A DNA stretch of 64,000 nt from Acinetobacter qingfengensis (GTDB lineage: Bacteria; Pseudomonadota; Gammaproteobacteria; Pseudomonadales; Moraxellaceae), in assembly GCF_008693185.1 (NCBI RefSeq), contig NZ_VXKN01000006.1, positions 98,672-162,671 on the forward strand, in the 5' to 3' direction. The notes under the pieces are model-generated. The model saw only the letters and a list, made by a program, of their open reading frames with translations. It had not been told where the DNA came from and did not search any database. Position 1 is the first letter of the stretch. Every line of letters starts with the position of its first letter. The position numbers and the translations under genes were made by a program. Positions 47,586-58,080 of the stretch are shown one piece after another.

Positions 47586-48432
47586 ATAGCGCATTGACAT
47601 AATCTAGTACAGGTGAGTGATTCAGACTGTGAGCAACATATACAGTACATGGTGCTTGTTTCAGAATCTTTGTTGTATCTAGATCATCTGCAATTTCAAT
47701 AAAAACACAAGCACCAGTTCCAGTGAGTTTTGCTTGACCGTATTGATTTAAATACTGAAAAGCTTGTTCAACTGCTGGATATAATTGTCGAGCTAGTGGT
47801 TCGAAATTATTTCCAAAGTTGCTTGGGTTGTCTTGATAGGCGGCAAATTTAGAGGGCTTTGAATCTCTTGTCAATGTTTTTTGTGAAAATAACGATTGAG
47901 TGCTGATAAAACAGTCAGGTTTCAAGATGATATAACGTTTTTTGGGCAAACTATAGAGTGGTGTGATCTTTTCACCGATACCTTCAGCCCATGCATTGTG
48001 ACCTGAAACAAAAATCGGAACGTCAGCACCAAGTTTGCTTGCGATATCCATTAATTGTGTTTTTGATAATTGACATTGCCATAATTGATTCAGTACCAGT
48101 AGTGTGGTCGCGGCATTGGAAGAGCCTCCACCCAGACCTGCACCCATGGGAATGGTTTTTTTAAGCTGAATATGACAGCCCATGGTGCCGTGTTGACGAA
48201 ATGGCTTAAGTTGCATGGCTGCACGATAAATAAGATTATTTTCTAATTCAACGTGATCAAGACCTTTAATCTGGATCAGATCATCTTCGTTATATTGAAA
48301 ACTTAGCTCATCACATAGGTCAATCAGCTGAAAAATAGTTTGCAATTCATGATAACCATTTTCACGACGACCTGTGATATGTAAAAACAAATTGAGCTTT
48401 GCGGGGGACGCAACATGAAGTGTTTGTATCAT
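47584..48432 (-). CDS. ispE: 4-diphosphocytidyl-2-C-methyl-D-erythritol kinase
   Basis: The 282-residue GHMP kinase of the MEP isoprenoid pathway phosphorylates CDP-methylerythritol. Motifs: SPAKLNLFLHITGRRENGYH at the start, and the ATP loop PMGAGLGGGSSNAATT. ATG 48432 is chosen, directly after the lolB stop; the frame opens further upstream within lolB. The lolB-ispE-tRNA-prs order is standard in gammaproteobacteria. Confidence 0.96.
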   Translation of the reverse strand: MIQTLHVASPAKLNLFLHITGRRENGYHELQTIFQLIDLCDELSFQYNEDDLIQIKGLDHVELENNLIYRAAMQLKPFRQHGTMGCHIQLKKTIPMGAGLGGGSSNAATTLLVLNQLWQCQLSKTQLMDIASKLGADVPIFVSGHNAWAEGIGEKITPLYSLPKKRYIILKPDCFISTQSLFSQKTLTRDSKPSKFAAYQDNPSNFGNNFEPLARQLYPAVEQAFQYLNQYGQAKLTGTGACVFIEIADDLDTTKILKQAPCTVYVAHSLNHSPVLDYVNAL

Positions 48433-48433
48433 G

Positions 48434-49000
48434 CTATTCACGGGTTTGAATGGTGAGGGTGACTCGATTTTGCTGTGCATCATCAACTAATACAAGTTTA
48501 CTTGGTTGTTTTTCCTGATTATTATAACTCAGATTAGCAGTCCAGCCACCTTCATGAACAGTGCTTAAACGACCTTGTGCATCAGTTTGTTGTTCGGCTT
48601 GAGCAGTCGCCGTTTTGGCATTGATCCATGCAACCAGATGTGTGATTGGTGCTTGCCAACCGGTTGCCTTAAATAATAATTCCTCTGGCGTCGTTGCTTC
48701 AATCGTACCTGTTTTACTGGAAGTCAGGCTGACATCACCGGGTTTGCCTCGAATTGAGGTTTGTCCAACGCCAAGTGCGCCGGTTAAATCTATGGCAAAT
48801 TGATCACCGATCTGAGTCCAGCCATAAAAAGCTGAACCATTTTGTTGTGGAGTACGTACACCAATTTTTCCAGTAATTTTAAATTGCTCAACGTTTTCTG
48901 GTTGCGTCATGCTAAGTGCAGGCGTTTTACTGATTTGCTGGCAACCAGTGAACAAAAAACCAATGCAACTGCATAGAATAAGAAGTTGTTTTTTCATCAT
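48434..49000 (-). CDS. lolB: Outer membrane lipoprotein receptor LolB
   Basis: The 188-residue lipoprotein has a signal with lipobox FTGC (Cys19) and the LolB pattern: FKITGKIGVRTPQQNGSAFYGW and TPEELLFKATGWQAPI, a hydrophobic groove for lipoproteins. It receives lipoproteins from LolA and inserts them in the outer membrane. Its stop nearly abuts the ispE start. It is preceded by a TPR gene six bases away on the same strand. Confidence 0.93.
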   Translation of the reverse strand: MMKKQLLILCSCIGFLFTGCQQISKTPALSMTQPENVEQFKITGKIGVRTPQQNGSAFYGWTQIGDQFAIDLTGALGVGQTSIRGKPGDVSLTSSKTGTIEATTPEELLFKATGWQAPITHLVAWINAKTATAQAEQQTDAQGRLSTVHEGGWTANLSYNNQEKQPSKLVLVDDAQQNRVTLTIQTRE

Positions 49001-49006
49001 GTCAAT

Positions 49007-50713
49007 TTATGAAACCTGTGTACTTTGAATGGGAATTAGAAGATGTTGTAACTCCAGAACTTCCGGGCTGTCTGGGTAGTGCTCTGCCAGAATTTCGCAT
49101 AATTTCGCAAATTGCTCGATATCGCCATACATGTATAGTGCTTTTGCGTAGCGAATACCAATGGATAGATTTGGAGATAAATTATAAGCTTCTGCCAGTG
49201 ATTTGACTGCGACATCAAGATCATTTTGTAAAAAGGCGATATACCCGAGCGTATCTAGAATGGAGGCTTGTTGCGGAGCATAATTCAAGGCTTGTTCAGC
49301 ATATTTTCTGGCAATGTCAAGTTTACGATTTTGTAAGGCGAGTGTGTAGGCGTAGGCATTTAGGAATGTTGGGCTATTGGGCTCAATATCCAGTAACCGA
49401 TTTAATGCATGGTCTAAACGATCTCGATCTTGAAATGGATCAAATAATAATACTTGTGCGTAAATTAATTCGGCATCATCAGGCATTTGCTGAATGGCAT
49501 CATCTAGTAACGTAATCGCACGCTGTTTTTGTCCAATTTTATCTAGAATTTGTGCTTGTAATTGATATAAGAAGCTGGCTTGATAGGGATGGCTGACTCG
49601 CTCCTGAGTTAAAAAGCGAATTGCGTCACCTGAATTGTTGGCAGCAAGATAAATAGCGACGAGATTTTTTCTGGACACGGTATAGAAATTACCATCTACA
49701 GCTTTGTAGAGTTCAATAGCATCAGCGAAATCTTTTTTTCGTTCGGCATTGACTGCCAGATAATAATTGGCTTGATCTTGATAATTGATCGACCCTTGTA
49801 AAGTGCGTAGATACTTTTCTGCTTGATCATATTGTTTTAAGTCAATACTGGTAATGCCTGCCAAAAATAATAGTTGTTCCTCTTCTGGCCATTTTTGAAT
49901 CATTTTTTTCAATTTATTTAACGCAGGTTGCATTTGATTTTGTCGAATAAGATGTTGGACTTCAAATAATCCAACATCTGAGGTTTTTTGTTTTAGACTA
50001 TTATTATTCAACCATTTAAGTGCATCCTTTTCCTGATCGGAAGCAAAAAGTAAATTGGCTTTCAAAATAATAAAACTGGCCACATTTGGTCGTTGTTTGA
50101 GTGCTGCATTTACTTTCTTTAAAGCACTGTTAAACTGGCCATTTTGTGCTTCAAGTCCAGCGACAATGACCAATAGAGAGGGATTATTCTGTTTGTTAAT
50201 ATGATCTAGCGCAATCAATAATGCCTGACGGGCTTCAAGAGATTCAGGGTAAATGCCGTCCAGAATTCCCTCCAGATCAGCATTCGTGTCTAGACTGAGA
50301 ATGTGATCCAGTGTTTGTGCTGCCAATTCGTATTGTTGTGCGCGTAATGCGAGGTGGGCAAGATAAAACATGGCTGGGACATCGTTAGGATATTGCTGAA
50401 CCCAGTGTTTGGCAATTTCTAGTGCTGCATCAATATCATTGACTTGTAAGGCAATTTCTAGAGCGCGCTGATTAATATTGGGTACATTGTAATGCATCAC
50501 CAAATCGTGGTAAGTGCTTAGTGATTGTTCAATATTACCTTGTCCTAATGCAAATTCCGCAGTAAAAACGGATAAAAATGCGCTATGATGATCAGTGTTT
50601 CGCATTTCAGCAGCGTATAGTGTAGACGTAGCAGTGATACTTCCTATAAGAAGGAATGTGATAGAATAGTATCTGGCAGTTTTCTGCATGAAATTATCTG
50701 AAATTTGCTGCAT
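49007..50713 (-). CDS. TPR-repeat exported protein
   Basis: The 568-residue protein has an N-terminal signal (ends STLYA) and then TPR-like helices almost throughout: AEFALGQGNIEQSLSTYHDL near the start, and clear units such as NAYAYTLALQNRKLDIARKY, LDTLGYIAFLQNDLDVAVK. Such proteins scaffold envelope complexes. It lies upstream of lolB and ispE, an arrangement seen in Pseudomonas. A start at ATG 50689 is likely, as the signal peptide would begin there (MQKTARYY). The function is not known. Confidence 0.82.
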   Translation of the reverse strand: MQQISDNFMQKTARYYSITFLLIGSITATSTLYAAEMRNTDHHSAFLSVFTAEFALGQGNIEQSLSTYHDLVMHYNVPNINQRALEIALQVNDIDAALEIAKHWVQQYPNDVPAMFYLAHLALRAQQYELAAQTLDHILSLDTNADLEGILDGIYPESLEARQALLIALDHINKQNNPSLLVIVAGLEAQNGQFNSALKKVNAALKQRPNVASFIILKANLLFASDQEKDALKWLNNNSLKQKTSDVGLFEVQHLIRQNQMQPALNKLKKMIQKWPEEEQLLFLAGITSIDLKQYDQAEKYLRTLQGSINYQDQANYYLAVNAERKKDFADAIELYKAVDGNFYTVSRKNLVAIYLAANNSGDAIRFLTQERVSHPYQASFLYQLQAQILDKIGQKQRAITLLDDAIQQMPDDAELIYAQVLLFDPFQDRDRLDHALNRLLDIEPNSPTFLNAYAYTLALQNRKLDIARKYAEQALNYAPQQASILDTLGYIAFLQNDLDVAVKSLAEAYNLSPNLSIGIRYAKALYMYGDIEQFAKLCEILAEHYPDSPEVLELQHLLIPIQSTQVS

Positions 50714-50791
50714 TCGAATTACATTTTTGTATCATGGTTGTTTAACATATATGCACGTTTGTATCATATCTTTTCCACTTGATGAAGTAAT

Positions 50792-52078
50792 ATGACTTTC
50801 TTGGCTTTGGGTGTCAATCATCATACGGCTTCTGTTGAACTCCGTGAACAAATTGCTTTTAATCCAGAGCGATTAAATACAGTCTTTTCTGAAACACGAC
50901 AACATCCTGAATTAGCGGATATGGTGGTTGTTTCAACCTGCAATCGTACAGAAATTTATGCATTAACCAAAAATACTGACGATGTACTGCATTGGATGGC
51001 ACAGTGTAATGGAATTGATGTAAATACTCTGTTGCGTCATGTTTATCATTATGAAAATGTAGATGCCATGACGCACTTGATGCGTGTAGCCAGTGGGCTG
51101 GATTCATTGATGCTGGGTGAGCCACAAATTTTAGGTCAAATCAAAAATGCATTAATATTGGCCAAAGATGCCGAAGTCGTTTCTCCACATTTAAATCGTT
51201 TATTTGAATATGCATTCTATGCAGCAAAGAAGGTGCGTTCTGAAACTGCTGTGGGTGCCCATGCCATTTCCATGGGTTATGCTGTTGCACAACTTTCAAC
51301 ACAGGTTTTTAGCCATGTGTCGCAGATGACGGTATTGATTGTCGCAGCAGGTGAAATGAATACGCTGGTTGCAAAACATCTGGCTGAAATGGGTGTGGCA
51401 AAAATGATTATTTGTAATCGAACTCGCAGTAAAGCTGAACATCTGGCACAGGAACTCGCTACTCGTGTTGAGGTGGAGGTAATTGATTTTGATCAACTAG
51501 AAAATAATTTGTATCGTGCGGATGTTGTCTCAAGTTGTACTGGAAGTTTACATCAGGTAATTTCATATTCTGCGGTAAAACGTGCCGTTAAACAGCGAAA
51601 ATATCAACCGATGTTAATGGTTGATCTAGCTGTTCCTCGTGATATTGATGCTAAAGTAGACGATTTGGATAGTGTTTACTTATATGGAGTTGATGATTTA
51701 CAGGCAGTAATTGATGATAATTTGTCACAGCGTCGTCAGGCTGCACTTGATGCAGAGATTTTAGTCTCACAACTGGCATCACAGTTTGTCATTAATGAAA
51801 AAGTACAACGGGCAGGACATGATATTCAACAATATCGTGACTTTGCAGAACATCAGCGCCAGAAAGAGCTTCAATTGGCATTGCAACAATTACAACAAGG
51901 CGTTGATCCAGCAGAATTATTAGAAAGGTTGTCGCAGCGATTAACCAATAAAATGTTGCATATTCCATCTAAGTTGTTTCGTGAAGCGGCCAGAGCAGAG
52001 CAACCGGAACACGCCCAATGGCTGAATGAAACGATACAAGACATTCATGACAACATGCGTAAAACTAAGGCTCGCTGA
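50792..52078 (+). CDS. hemA: Glutamyl-tRNA reductase
   Basis: The 428-residue enzyme makes glutamate-1-semialdehyde, the first step of tetrapyrrole synthesis. Motifs: [13 protein letters not shown] at 7-19, catalytic Cys50 in [11 protein letters not shown], and the [16 protein letters not shown] segment. It is divergent from the TPR gene. Its last 14 bases overlap the convergent dnaG. Confidence 0.97.
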   Translation: MTFLALGVNHHTASVELREQIAFNPERLNTVFSETRQHPELADMVVVSTCNRTEIYALTKNTDDVLHWMAQCNGIDVNTLLRHVYHYENVDAMTHLMRVASGLDSLMLGEPQILGQIKNALILAKDAEVVSPHLNRLFEYAFYAAKKVRSETAVGAHAISMGYAVAQLSTQVFSHVSQMTVLIVAAGEMNTLVAKHLAEMGVAKMIICNRTRSKAEHLAQELATRVEVEVIDFDQLENNLYRADVVSSCTGSLHQVISYSAVKRAVKQRKYQPMLMVDLAVPRDIDAKVDDLDSVYLYGVDDLQAVIDDNLSQRRQAALDAEILVSQLASQFVINEKVQRAGHDIQQYRDFAEHQRQKELQLALQQLQQGVDPAELLERLSQRLTNKMLHIPSKLFREAARAEQPEHAQWLNETIQDIHDNMRKTKAR

Positions 52079-53957
52079 TCTGTAATTCAGTTAAGCTTCT
52101 GGAAGCATCGTTGAGTTGTTTTTTGAGGTTATGTGCTTCTTTGACTGATGCAGGATGCTTGAGTTTGAGTTTTAAATAATAAATTTTCATCGATACAAAT
52201 AATGATTGGGCATGTTTATCCAACTCTTCGGGGTGATTAATCTGTAAATCTTCAATATCAACCTGATTGAGAATGGGTAAAATTTTCCCATGTAAATTTG
52301 CAGCTGCACCTAAAGCAAAATAACGACTCAATTCAATGTCTTTAGGCAAGGTATCGTAAATTTTATCCAAAATATCCAATAATTGCCGAATCGGTGTATT
52401 ACTTTGGCTGGGGATAAATGCTCTGAGGGTTTCAAAATGAGGAAATAGCAATGGATAATGCATAAGTAATGCTACCAATAAATGATTGCGGTCAATGCGG
52501 TCAAAACTTAAATCCTTATCTTGTGTGCTACTATCAAATTTCTTGCGACCAAAGCCCAAACGTTCCCGAAAAGATTGTGATAATAAGTATTTATATGAGC
52601 CATTTGGTAAGGTGTTGGTCAGTTGGCGTAATTCTGCCATCACCATACCTTTACCTTCAGGGTGACTAATATCGTAACGTTTGGTCAATTGAGCAAATAA
52701 GTAGTCAGACAGTAATGGGGCTTTGTTAAGTAATTGTTGAAATTGTTCTAAACCAAGCTGGCGTATTAATGAATCGGGGTCATGTTGGTCGGGCAGAATA
52801 AAAAATCGTAATTCTCTACCATCATTGAGTAATGGTAAGGCAATTTCCAGTGTCCGCCATGCGGCTTTTTGTCCGGCTGCATCCCCATCAAATGCTAATG
52901 TCAGGCGTGGATTTTGTTTAAATAAAATATTTAGATGGTCGGTATTGCTGGCGGTTCCTAATGTGGCAACTGCACCTGTGATTCCTGCTTGGTGTAAGGC
53001 AATAACATCCATGTAACCTTCGACCATTAACCAGTCGATGCTTTTGTTTTTTCGACCTTCATACAATCCATAAAGTAATTGATTTTTATGGAAAACTTCC
53101 GAGTCTGGAGAGTTAATATATTTAGGTTTGATTTCATCATTCAGGGCACGGCCACCAAATCCTACAACACGGCCTTTACTGTCACGAATTGGAAAAATTA
53201 CACGATCACGTAATAGATCAAAATTTTTTCCAGAATCATTTTCTCTAATTAAACCGACCAGTTTTAAACCTTCAATATCTAATGGAAAAGCTTTTTCTAA
53301 ATGATTCCAATCGGCAGGTGCATAACCTAATCGCCATGTGGTAATGGTATTCTCGTTTAATGCCCGATTATGGAAATAGTTTTGTGCATGTGGTGCAGCA
53401 CTGAGTTGTTTTTGGTAATACAGAGTGACTTGTTCTAGAAGATCATAAAGTGAGTGTTCTTCAGTGGTCGCATCATTTGCTGACAAAGCGGCATAATCAT
53501 CACCAGGCATAGGTTCCATTGCATAAAAATCAGCAAAAGGATCAACTGATAGAGAGGGTGCGTCAGTAATTTCATTAGACGTGATTATTGCATCAGTCGA
53601 TGGTGCAATTGTGGTGGTTTCGGTAATTTTACGTTGATACGTGGCTTTTTTTGCTGAAAAATCATCTTTAGGCAGTTCAATGCCGGTTTGCTGCGCCAGA
53701 TCCTTAATAACATCAATAAAGTTACGATTATCCAGATCCATGAGGAATCGAATGGCATTTCCATTGGCTTGACAACCAAAACAATGATAATACGCTTTGT
53801 CTCGATAGACGTGGAAAGATGGCGTTTTTTCTTGATGAAATGGACAGCAGCCAGAATAAGTTCGTCCAGTTTTTTTAAGTTTTACACGTTGACTAATGAG
53901 ATCGACAATATCGACACGATCCAGAATTTGATCAATGGTATGCTGAGGAATTGCCAT
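52065..53957 (-). CDS. dnaG: DNA primase
   Basis: The 630-residue primase makes RNA primers for replication. The N-terminal zinc domain has Cys38, His41, Cys59 and Cys62 (CCPFH ... [11 protein letters not shown]). The TOPRIM core follows: [12 protein letters not shown] and [14 protein letters not shown] with the catalytic acidic residues. A C-terminal DnaB-binding domain ends the protein. A linker of about 100 residues, rich in Thr/Ser/Asp (about 110-195), between zinc domain and core is longer than in E. coli. ATG 53957 is the start. Confidence 0.97.
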   Translation of the reverse strand: MAIPQHTIDQILDRVDIVDLISQRVKLKKTGRTYSGCCPFHQEKTPSFHVYRDKAYYHCFGCQANGNAIRFLMDLDNRNFIDVIKDLAQQTGIELPKDDFSAKKATYQRKITETTTIAPSTDAIITSNEITDAPSLSVDPFADFYAMEPMPGDDYAALSANDATTEEHSLYDLLEQVTLYYQKQLSAAPHAQNYFHNRALNENTITTWRLGYAPADWNHLEKAFPLDIEGLKLVGLIRENDSGKNFDLLRDRVIFPIRDSKGRVVGFGGRALNDEIKPKYINSPDSEVFHKNQLLYGLYEGRKNKSIDWLMVEGYMDVIALHQAGITGAVATLGTASNTDHLNILFKQNPRLTLAFDGDAAGQKAAWRTLEIALPLLNDGRELRFFILPDQHDPDSLIRQLGLEQFQQLLNKAPLLSDYLFAQLTKRYDISHPEGKGMVMAELRQLTNTLPNGSYKYLLSQSFRERLGFGRKKFDSSTQDKDLSFDRIDRNHLLVALLMHYPLLFPHFETLRAFIPSQSNTPIRQLLDILDKIYDTLPKDIELSRYFALGAAANLHGKILPILNQVDIEDLQINHPEELDKHAQSLFVSMKIYYLKLKLKHPASVKEAHNLKKQLNDASRSLTELQISEP

Positions 53958-53979
53958 TTTAAAAAATCTCAATACAAAT

Positions 53980-54010
53980 AAAAAAATTTGAGCATCATGT
54001 GATGCTCAAA
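53980..54010 (-). terminator. Rho-independent terminator of bamD
   Basis: TTTGAGCATCA and TGATGCTCAAA form a perfect 11-bp stem with a very short loop; the minus strand continues in TTTTTTT. Confidence 0.87.
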
Positions 54011-54042
54011 TTACTTTAATCAAAATTACAGCAAAAAAACAT

Positions 54043-55038
54043 TTAGTTTTGCTGATCTTTATCCAGTAAACCTAAACTTAAACGGTTTAACCAGCTACGC
54101 TTTGGCTGTTCAGCAGGTGTTTGTTCGGCTTGCGGCACAACAGAATGTGGTGCAGCAACTTCAGAAGATGCGCTGGCGCTATTTTGAGCAGAGCGACCAA
54201 AAATTCCTAAAGAGAAGCGATTAAATAAGCTGGCCTGATGACGTGCTGCCTTTAGATTAACCGTTCCGTTAGATTTAAGCAGTTCAGGATAGTTTGCTTG
54301 TAACAGTTTGATATATTGTTGTGCAGATTCCTGATCACCCAATTGTTGATAGGCATACGCTGCGGTAGCAATTGCTTCAGCAGTTTGTGGGGCTTGTGGA
54401 TAATATTCTAAAACCCAGCGGGCACGTTGTAATGCAGCAACCCATGCTTTACGCTCAATATTAAAGCGTGCGGCATTCATTTCACTTTCAGCCAGTTCCT
54501 GCCCGATAAATTGCATGCGTTGCGCAGCATCTACTGCATATTTGCTGCTTGTATAACGACGAATGAAGTCGGCAAAATTCTGATAAGCAACTTTAAGATA
54601 TCCTGTATCACGATGTGCCTGTTTTAGTGAGGTATAGCGTAGCAAACCATCATAGTTTTGCTCCATATTAGCTACACCGCGTAAATAATAAGCATAGTCC
54701 GCTTGAGGATGCTGTGGATTCAAGCGAATAAAACGATCTGCAATCGTGACAGCCTCAGCATAATTTCCCTGTTTGAATTTGGTATACATCAGGTCAAGCT
54801 GTGCCTGTTGAGAATAACGACCAGTTGGAAAATAAGTATCTAAAGCTTCAAGTTGTTTACCAGCTTCAGTATATTGCCCTTTATCAAGTGCTTGAACAGC
54901 TTTTTCATAGTATACCTGTTCGCTTGATTGTGGCCCGGTATCGACAACCTTTTTGGGATTACTGCTACAGCCCACCATTACAGAAGTGATGCCTATGGAT
55001 AAAGACAACACTAAAACATTAAAACGTGGTAGCGACAT
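54043..55038 (-). CDS. bamD: Outer membrane assembly lipoprotein BamD
   Basis: The 331-residue lipoprotein has lipobox MVGC (Cys24) and TPR units: YYEKAVQALDKGQYTEAGKQ, YFPTGRYSQQAQLDL, and AYYLRGVANM. BamD is the essential partner of BamA in outer membrane protein folding. The conserved TPR part ends near 265; the last 60 residues (SASASSEVAAPHSVVPQ and on) are an extra low-complexity tail not found in E. coli BamD. It is divergent from rluD, a standard arrangement. Confidence 0.94.
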   Translation of the reverse strand: MSLPRFNVLVLSLSIGITSVMVGCSSNPKKVVDTGPQSSEQVYYEKAVQALDKGQYTEAGKQLEALDTYFPTGRYSQQAQLDLMYTKFKQGNYAEAVTIADRFIRLNPQHPQADYAYYLRGVANMEQNYDGLLRYTSLKQAHRDTGYLKVAYQNFADFIRRYTSSKYAVDAAQRMQFIGQELAESEMNAARFNIERKAWVAALQRARWVLEYYPQAPQTAEAIATAAYAYQQLGDQESAQQYIKLLQANYPELLKSNGTVNLKAARHQASLFNRFSLGIFGRSAQNSASASSEVAAPHSVVPQAEQTPAEQPKRSWLNRLSLGLLDKDQQN

Positions 55039-55113
55039 AAAAACTCCTCTGTGTCATGATGGGCAATCAGCTACAATACGCCTATTAAACCATTTTTATT
55101 GAAATGTGAGCAA

Positions 55114-56160
55114 ATGACTTCCACGCAATCTGCACAAAATTCTACAATACTTGAAACGGCATCTGAATTTGATGAGATTCAAGAACAATTTTCAACACCG
55201 CAAGCTACGCATATTCAACGCCATTGTCAATTGGATGAGCGTTATTTAGGACAAAGATTTGATCAAATTGCTGCACAGCTCTGGGATGACTTTTCTAGAG
55301 AGAAAATAAAATCATGGATCAGTGATGGTGTACTCAAAATTAATGGACAACACGTCAAGCCCAAAAATCGTAGTGAAGGCAATGAAACTTTAACTCTGGA
55401 TGTTAAGCTTGAAGCACAATTATTCAATCAACCAGAAAATATCGCATTAAATATTGTTTATGAAGATGATGCAATTTTGGTCATTAATAAACCGGTTGGT
55501 ATGGTGGTGCATCCAGGCGCAGGTAATCCATCAGGAACATTGGTTAATGCTTTACTTTACCATTATCCCCAATCTCGTGAGTTGGCCAGAGCAGGCCTAG
55601 TACATCGTATTGACAAGGATACCAGTGGATTATTGGTTATTGCCAAAACACTGGAAGCACAACATGCACTTACACGGCAACTTGCTAGTAAATCGGTCTA
55701 TCGGGTCTATGATCTGGTCTGTTATGGACATATTATTGCTGGAGGAACAGTTGATGCACCAATTAAACGTCATCCGGTAGAGCGTACCAAGATGGCGGTT
55801 GTTAATGGGGGTAAACCTGCGGTAACGCATTACAATGTGCTACAGCGATTTGAGTATTTTAGTCTAGTACAAGCGCAACTTGAGACTGGTCGTACTCACC
55901 AGATTCGTGTTCATTTTGCTCACATGGGACATCCTTTGGTGGGTGATCAAACCTATGCTCGTTTGAAATTACCCAAAAGTATTGGTATTGAATTGACACA
56001 GTATTTACAGCAGCTTAAACGTCAGGCTTTGCATGCTCGTTGTTTGGGACTTATCCATCCTGTAACTGGCGAAGAAATGCGATTTGAAGCAGAATGGCCT
56101 GAAGATTTTTCCAGATTGGTCCAGCTATTACAGCAGGATGCACAAAGTAAGGGAGAATAA
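55114..56160 (+). CDS. rluD: 23S rRNA pseudouridine synthase RluD
   Basis: The 348-residue enzyme has an N-terminal S4 domain (about 45-100; LGQRFDQIAAQLW, REKIKSWISDGVLKING) and the RluD core with catalytic Asp167 in VHRIDKDTSGLLV, and GRTHQIRVHFAHMGHP. It modifies U1911, U1915 and U1917 in helix 69 of 23S rRNA. ATG 55114 is the better start; a TTG at 55099 is in frame. It is followed four bases later by pgeF. Confidence 0.96.
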   Translation: MTSTQSAQNSTILETASEFDEIQEQFSTPQATHIQRHCQLDERYLGQRFDQIAAQLWDDFSREKIKSWISDGVLKINGQHVKPKNRSEGNETLTLDVKLEAQLFNQPENIALNIVYEDDAILVINKPVGMVVHPGAGNPSGTLVNALLYHYPQSRELARAGLVHRIDKDTSGLLVIAKTLEAQHALTRQLASKSVYRVYDLVCYGHIIAGGTVDAPIKRHPVERTKMAVVNGGKPAVTHYNVLQRFEYFSLVQAQLETGRTHQIRVHFAHMGHPLVGDQTYARLKLPKSIGIELTQYLQQLKRQALHARCLGLIHPVTGEEMRFEAEWPEDFSRLVQLLQQDAQSKGE

Positions 56161-56164
56161 TTGA

Positions 56165-56947
56165 ATGATTAAAGCACCCCAAATATTCTTATGGCATCAG
56201 GCACAAGGCTTGCCGAAGGACATATTTGCAGGACAAACATTGGCAATCATTGATTCTGAGCAAACACAACAACAGCCTTATTTGCAGTTTAATTTAGGCC
56301 TGCATGTAGGCGATTCTGCGTCACAAGTACAAAAACGCCGTATCGCATTGCTAAAAGCATTACAGCCTTATGGTGTAACACGCCTGCAATGGCTAAACCA
56401 AACGCATAGTACAACAGCTTATCTGGTAGATGATCAAATCGAGGCAACATTGCTAGATGGTGATGGTTTAGTCACACAGCAAAAAGGTGTGGCATTGATG
56501 ATGATGACAGCCGATTGCCTGCCGATCGTGGTCAGTAATGCACAAGGAACAGAAATTGCCTGTCTGCATGCTGGCTGGCGTGGACTGGCCAATGGGATTA
56601 TTGAAGCCACACTCGCTAAAATGCAGACTCAGCCTGTTTATGCATGGATTGGTGCTGCAATTAGTCAAGCAAATTTTGAAGTTGGGGCAGAAGTAAAAGC
56701 CGCTTTTGTCAGTCAAAATTCTGATTTTGAAAATGACTTTATTGCACGACAGAATGGTAAATATCTCGCCGATTTATATGCCATTGCGACTAAAAAATTA
56801 CAGGCTTTGGGAATAACGTCGGTAACAGGTGGCGATCGCTGTAGCTATGCTGAAACAGACTCGTTTTATTCTTATCGTCGACAGGCAAAAACAGGACGAA
56901 TGGCAACGTTTATCTTTATTTCTGCACAAGACGATAGACTTGCGTAA
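56165..56947 (+). CDS. pgeF: Peptidoglycan editing factor PgeF (YfiH, laccase domain)
   Basis: The 260-residue protein has the copper-oxidase/YfiH fold with the metal-type residues in LNQTHSTTAY, MTADCLPIVV and CLHAGWRGLANG. PgeF removes wrongly built L-Ser peptidoglycan precursors; related proteins act on purine nucleosides. It lies four bases after rluD in the standard rluD-pgeF operon. Confidence 0.94.
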   Translation: MIKAPQIFLWHQAQGLPKDIFAGQTLAIIDSEQTQQQPYLQFNLGLHVGDSASQVQKRRIALLKALQPYGVTRLQWLNQTHSTTAYLVDDQIEATLLDGDGLVTQQKGVALMMMTADCLPIVVSNAQGTEIACLHAGWRGLANGIIEATLAKMQTQPVYAWIGAAISQANFEVGAEVKAAFVSQNSDFENDFIARQNGKYLADLYAIATKKLQALGITSVTGGDRCSYAETDSFYSYRRQAKTGRMATFIFISAQDDRLA

Positions 56948-57092
56948 ATGATTTAATTTTTTCATTTAGAGTATGTTGATATAACGCAAGTGATAAAATC
57001 TAAAACGTTATACCGCTTTTTAACGATTTAAATACTGTAAAAATGTTTGGTGCGTATTTGATCGCTGCAAAGTAGGGCTTATTGAATTTGTA

Positions 57093-57965
57093 TTATGTTG
57101 CATAGGCATATTTTTTTGCAAATCCCACACAACACAAAACTGCCATACTGATAGCGATAAATTGCCATTCAATGGTCTCATGTAAGAATAGGGCAGCCAA
57201 CAAAAAACCAAAAAATGGTTGTAATAATTGAAGTTGTCCTACCGCAGCAATGCCGCCTTGTGCTAAACCTTTGTACCAAAAAATAAATCCCAGAAACATG
57301 CTAAAAACAGAAACGTAGAATAGGCTTAACATTCCTGATAGCGTAACCTGATGAAATGTTTTGGGAAGATAAAAGCAAGTAAAAATCAGCATGATCGGTA
57401 GGGAAAAAATTAATGCCCATGCAATCACTTGCCATCCACCTAAAGTTCGGGATAGTTTTCCACCTTCGGCATAAGCTAGACCGCAAACCACAATGGCACA
57501 AATCATCCAGAAATAACCAAGTAAGTCATTTTTACTTTGCGTTTGTAGATAAATAAAATAGATAATGCATGCACTGCCTAAAATAGCAAATAACCAGAAC
57601 TTGGATTGAGGTCGTTCTTTTGCTCGTATAACAGCAAAAATTGCTGTTGATAAAGGTAATAAGCCAATAAAAACAATAGACTGTGCTGAAGTGATAGATT
57701 GTAAGGCTAAAGCAGTGAAAAATGGAAATCCAAATACTGCACCAAATGCTACAATTGCAAGAGAGGCGTAGTGCTTTATTTCAGGTTTACCCTGCTTGAA
57801 AATAATGATAATAGCCAGACTTAATATTCCTGCAATAACGGCTCTGATACCCGTTAAAAATTCCGGATTGAAGTCCCTCAGCGCCAGTCGTGTAGCAGGC
57901 AATGATCCGGCAAAAATAATAACGCCAAGTAAACCATTCAACCAGCCTTGTGATTTTTGATGCAT
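57093..57965 (-). CDS. EamA/DMT-family exporter
   Basis: The 290-residue protein from ATG 57965 has ten membrane helices in two EamA halves. Signatures: GVIIFAGSLPATRLAL at the start and a second half with EGGKLSRTLGGWQVIAWALI. It likely exports an amino acid or metabolite. It is divergent from a MocR-type regulator, a common pairing in which the regulator controls the exporter. The frame is open to 58118, but that stretch covers the divergent promoter. Confidence 0.87.
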   Translation of the reverse strand: MHQKSQGWLNGLLGVIIFAGSLPATRLALRDFNPEFLTGIRAVIAGILSLAIIIIFKQGKPEIKHYASLAIVAFGAVFGFPFFTALALQSITSAQSIVFIGLLPLSTAIFAVIRAKERPQSKFWLFAILGSACIIYFIYLQTQSKNDLLGYFWMICAIVVCGLAYAEGGKLSRTLGGWQVIAWALIFSLPIMLIFTCFYLPKTFHQVTLSGMLSLFYVSVFSMFLGFIFWYKGLAQGGIAAVGQLQLLQPFFGFLLAALFLHETIEWQFIAISMAVLCCVGFAKKYAYAT

Positions 57966-58019
57966 AAGTAGCCCCTTAAAAATAGGCTTACTTTGGCTGT
58001 GAATCAGATCAATCACTAT

Positions 58020-58077
58020 GTACAATCCAGTACAATTTAAACTAACTGTTATGTATGATATTCCAATACAGTGTATT
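58020..58077. promoter_or_regulatory. Candidate MocR operators in the divergent promoter
   Basis: A direct repeat GTACAAT at 58020-58026 and 58030-58036 is ten bases apart, in phase with the helix turn. A perfect palindrome AATACA-G-TGTATT lies at 58065-58077 just before the regulator start. MocR proteins often use such direct repeats with a nearby inverted one. Confidence 0.5.
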
Positions 58078-58080
58078 GAA

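Noticed and set aside
47369..47650. Minus-strand frame with a repeated motif containing [18 protein letters not shown]
   Set aside because: It is the translation of tandem tRNA-Gln genes, not a protein repeat.
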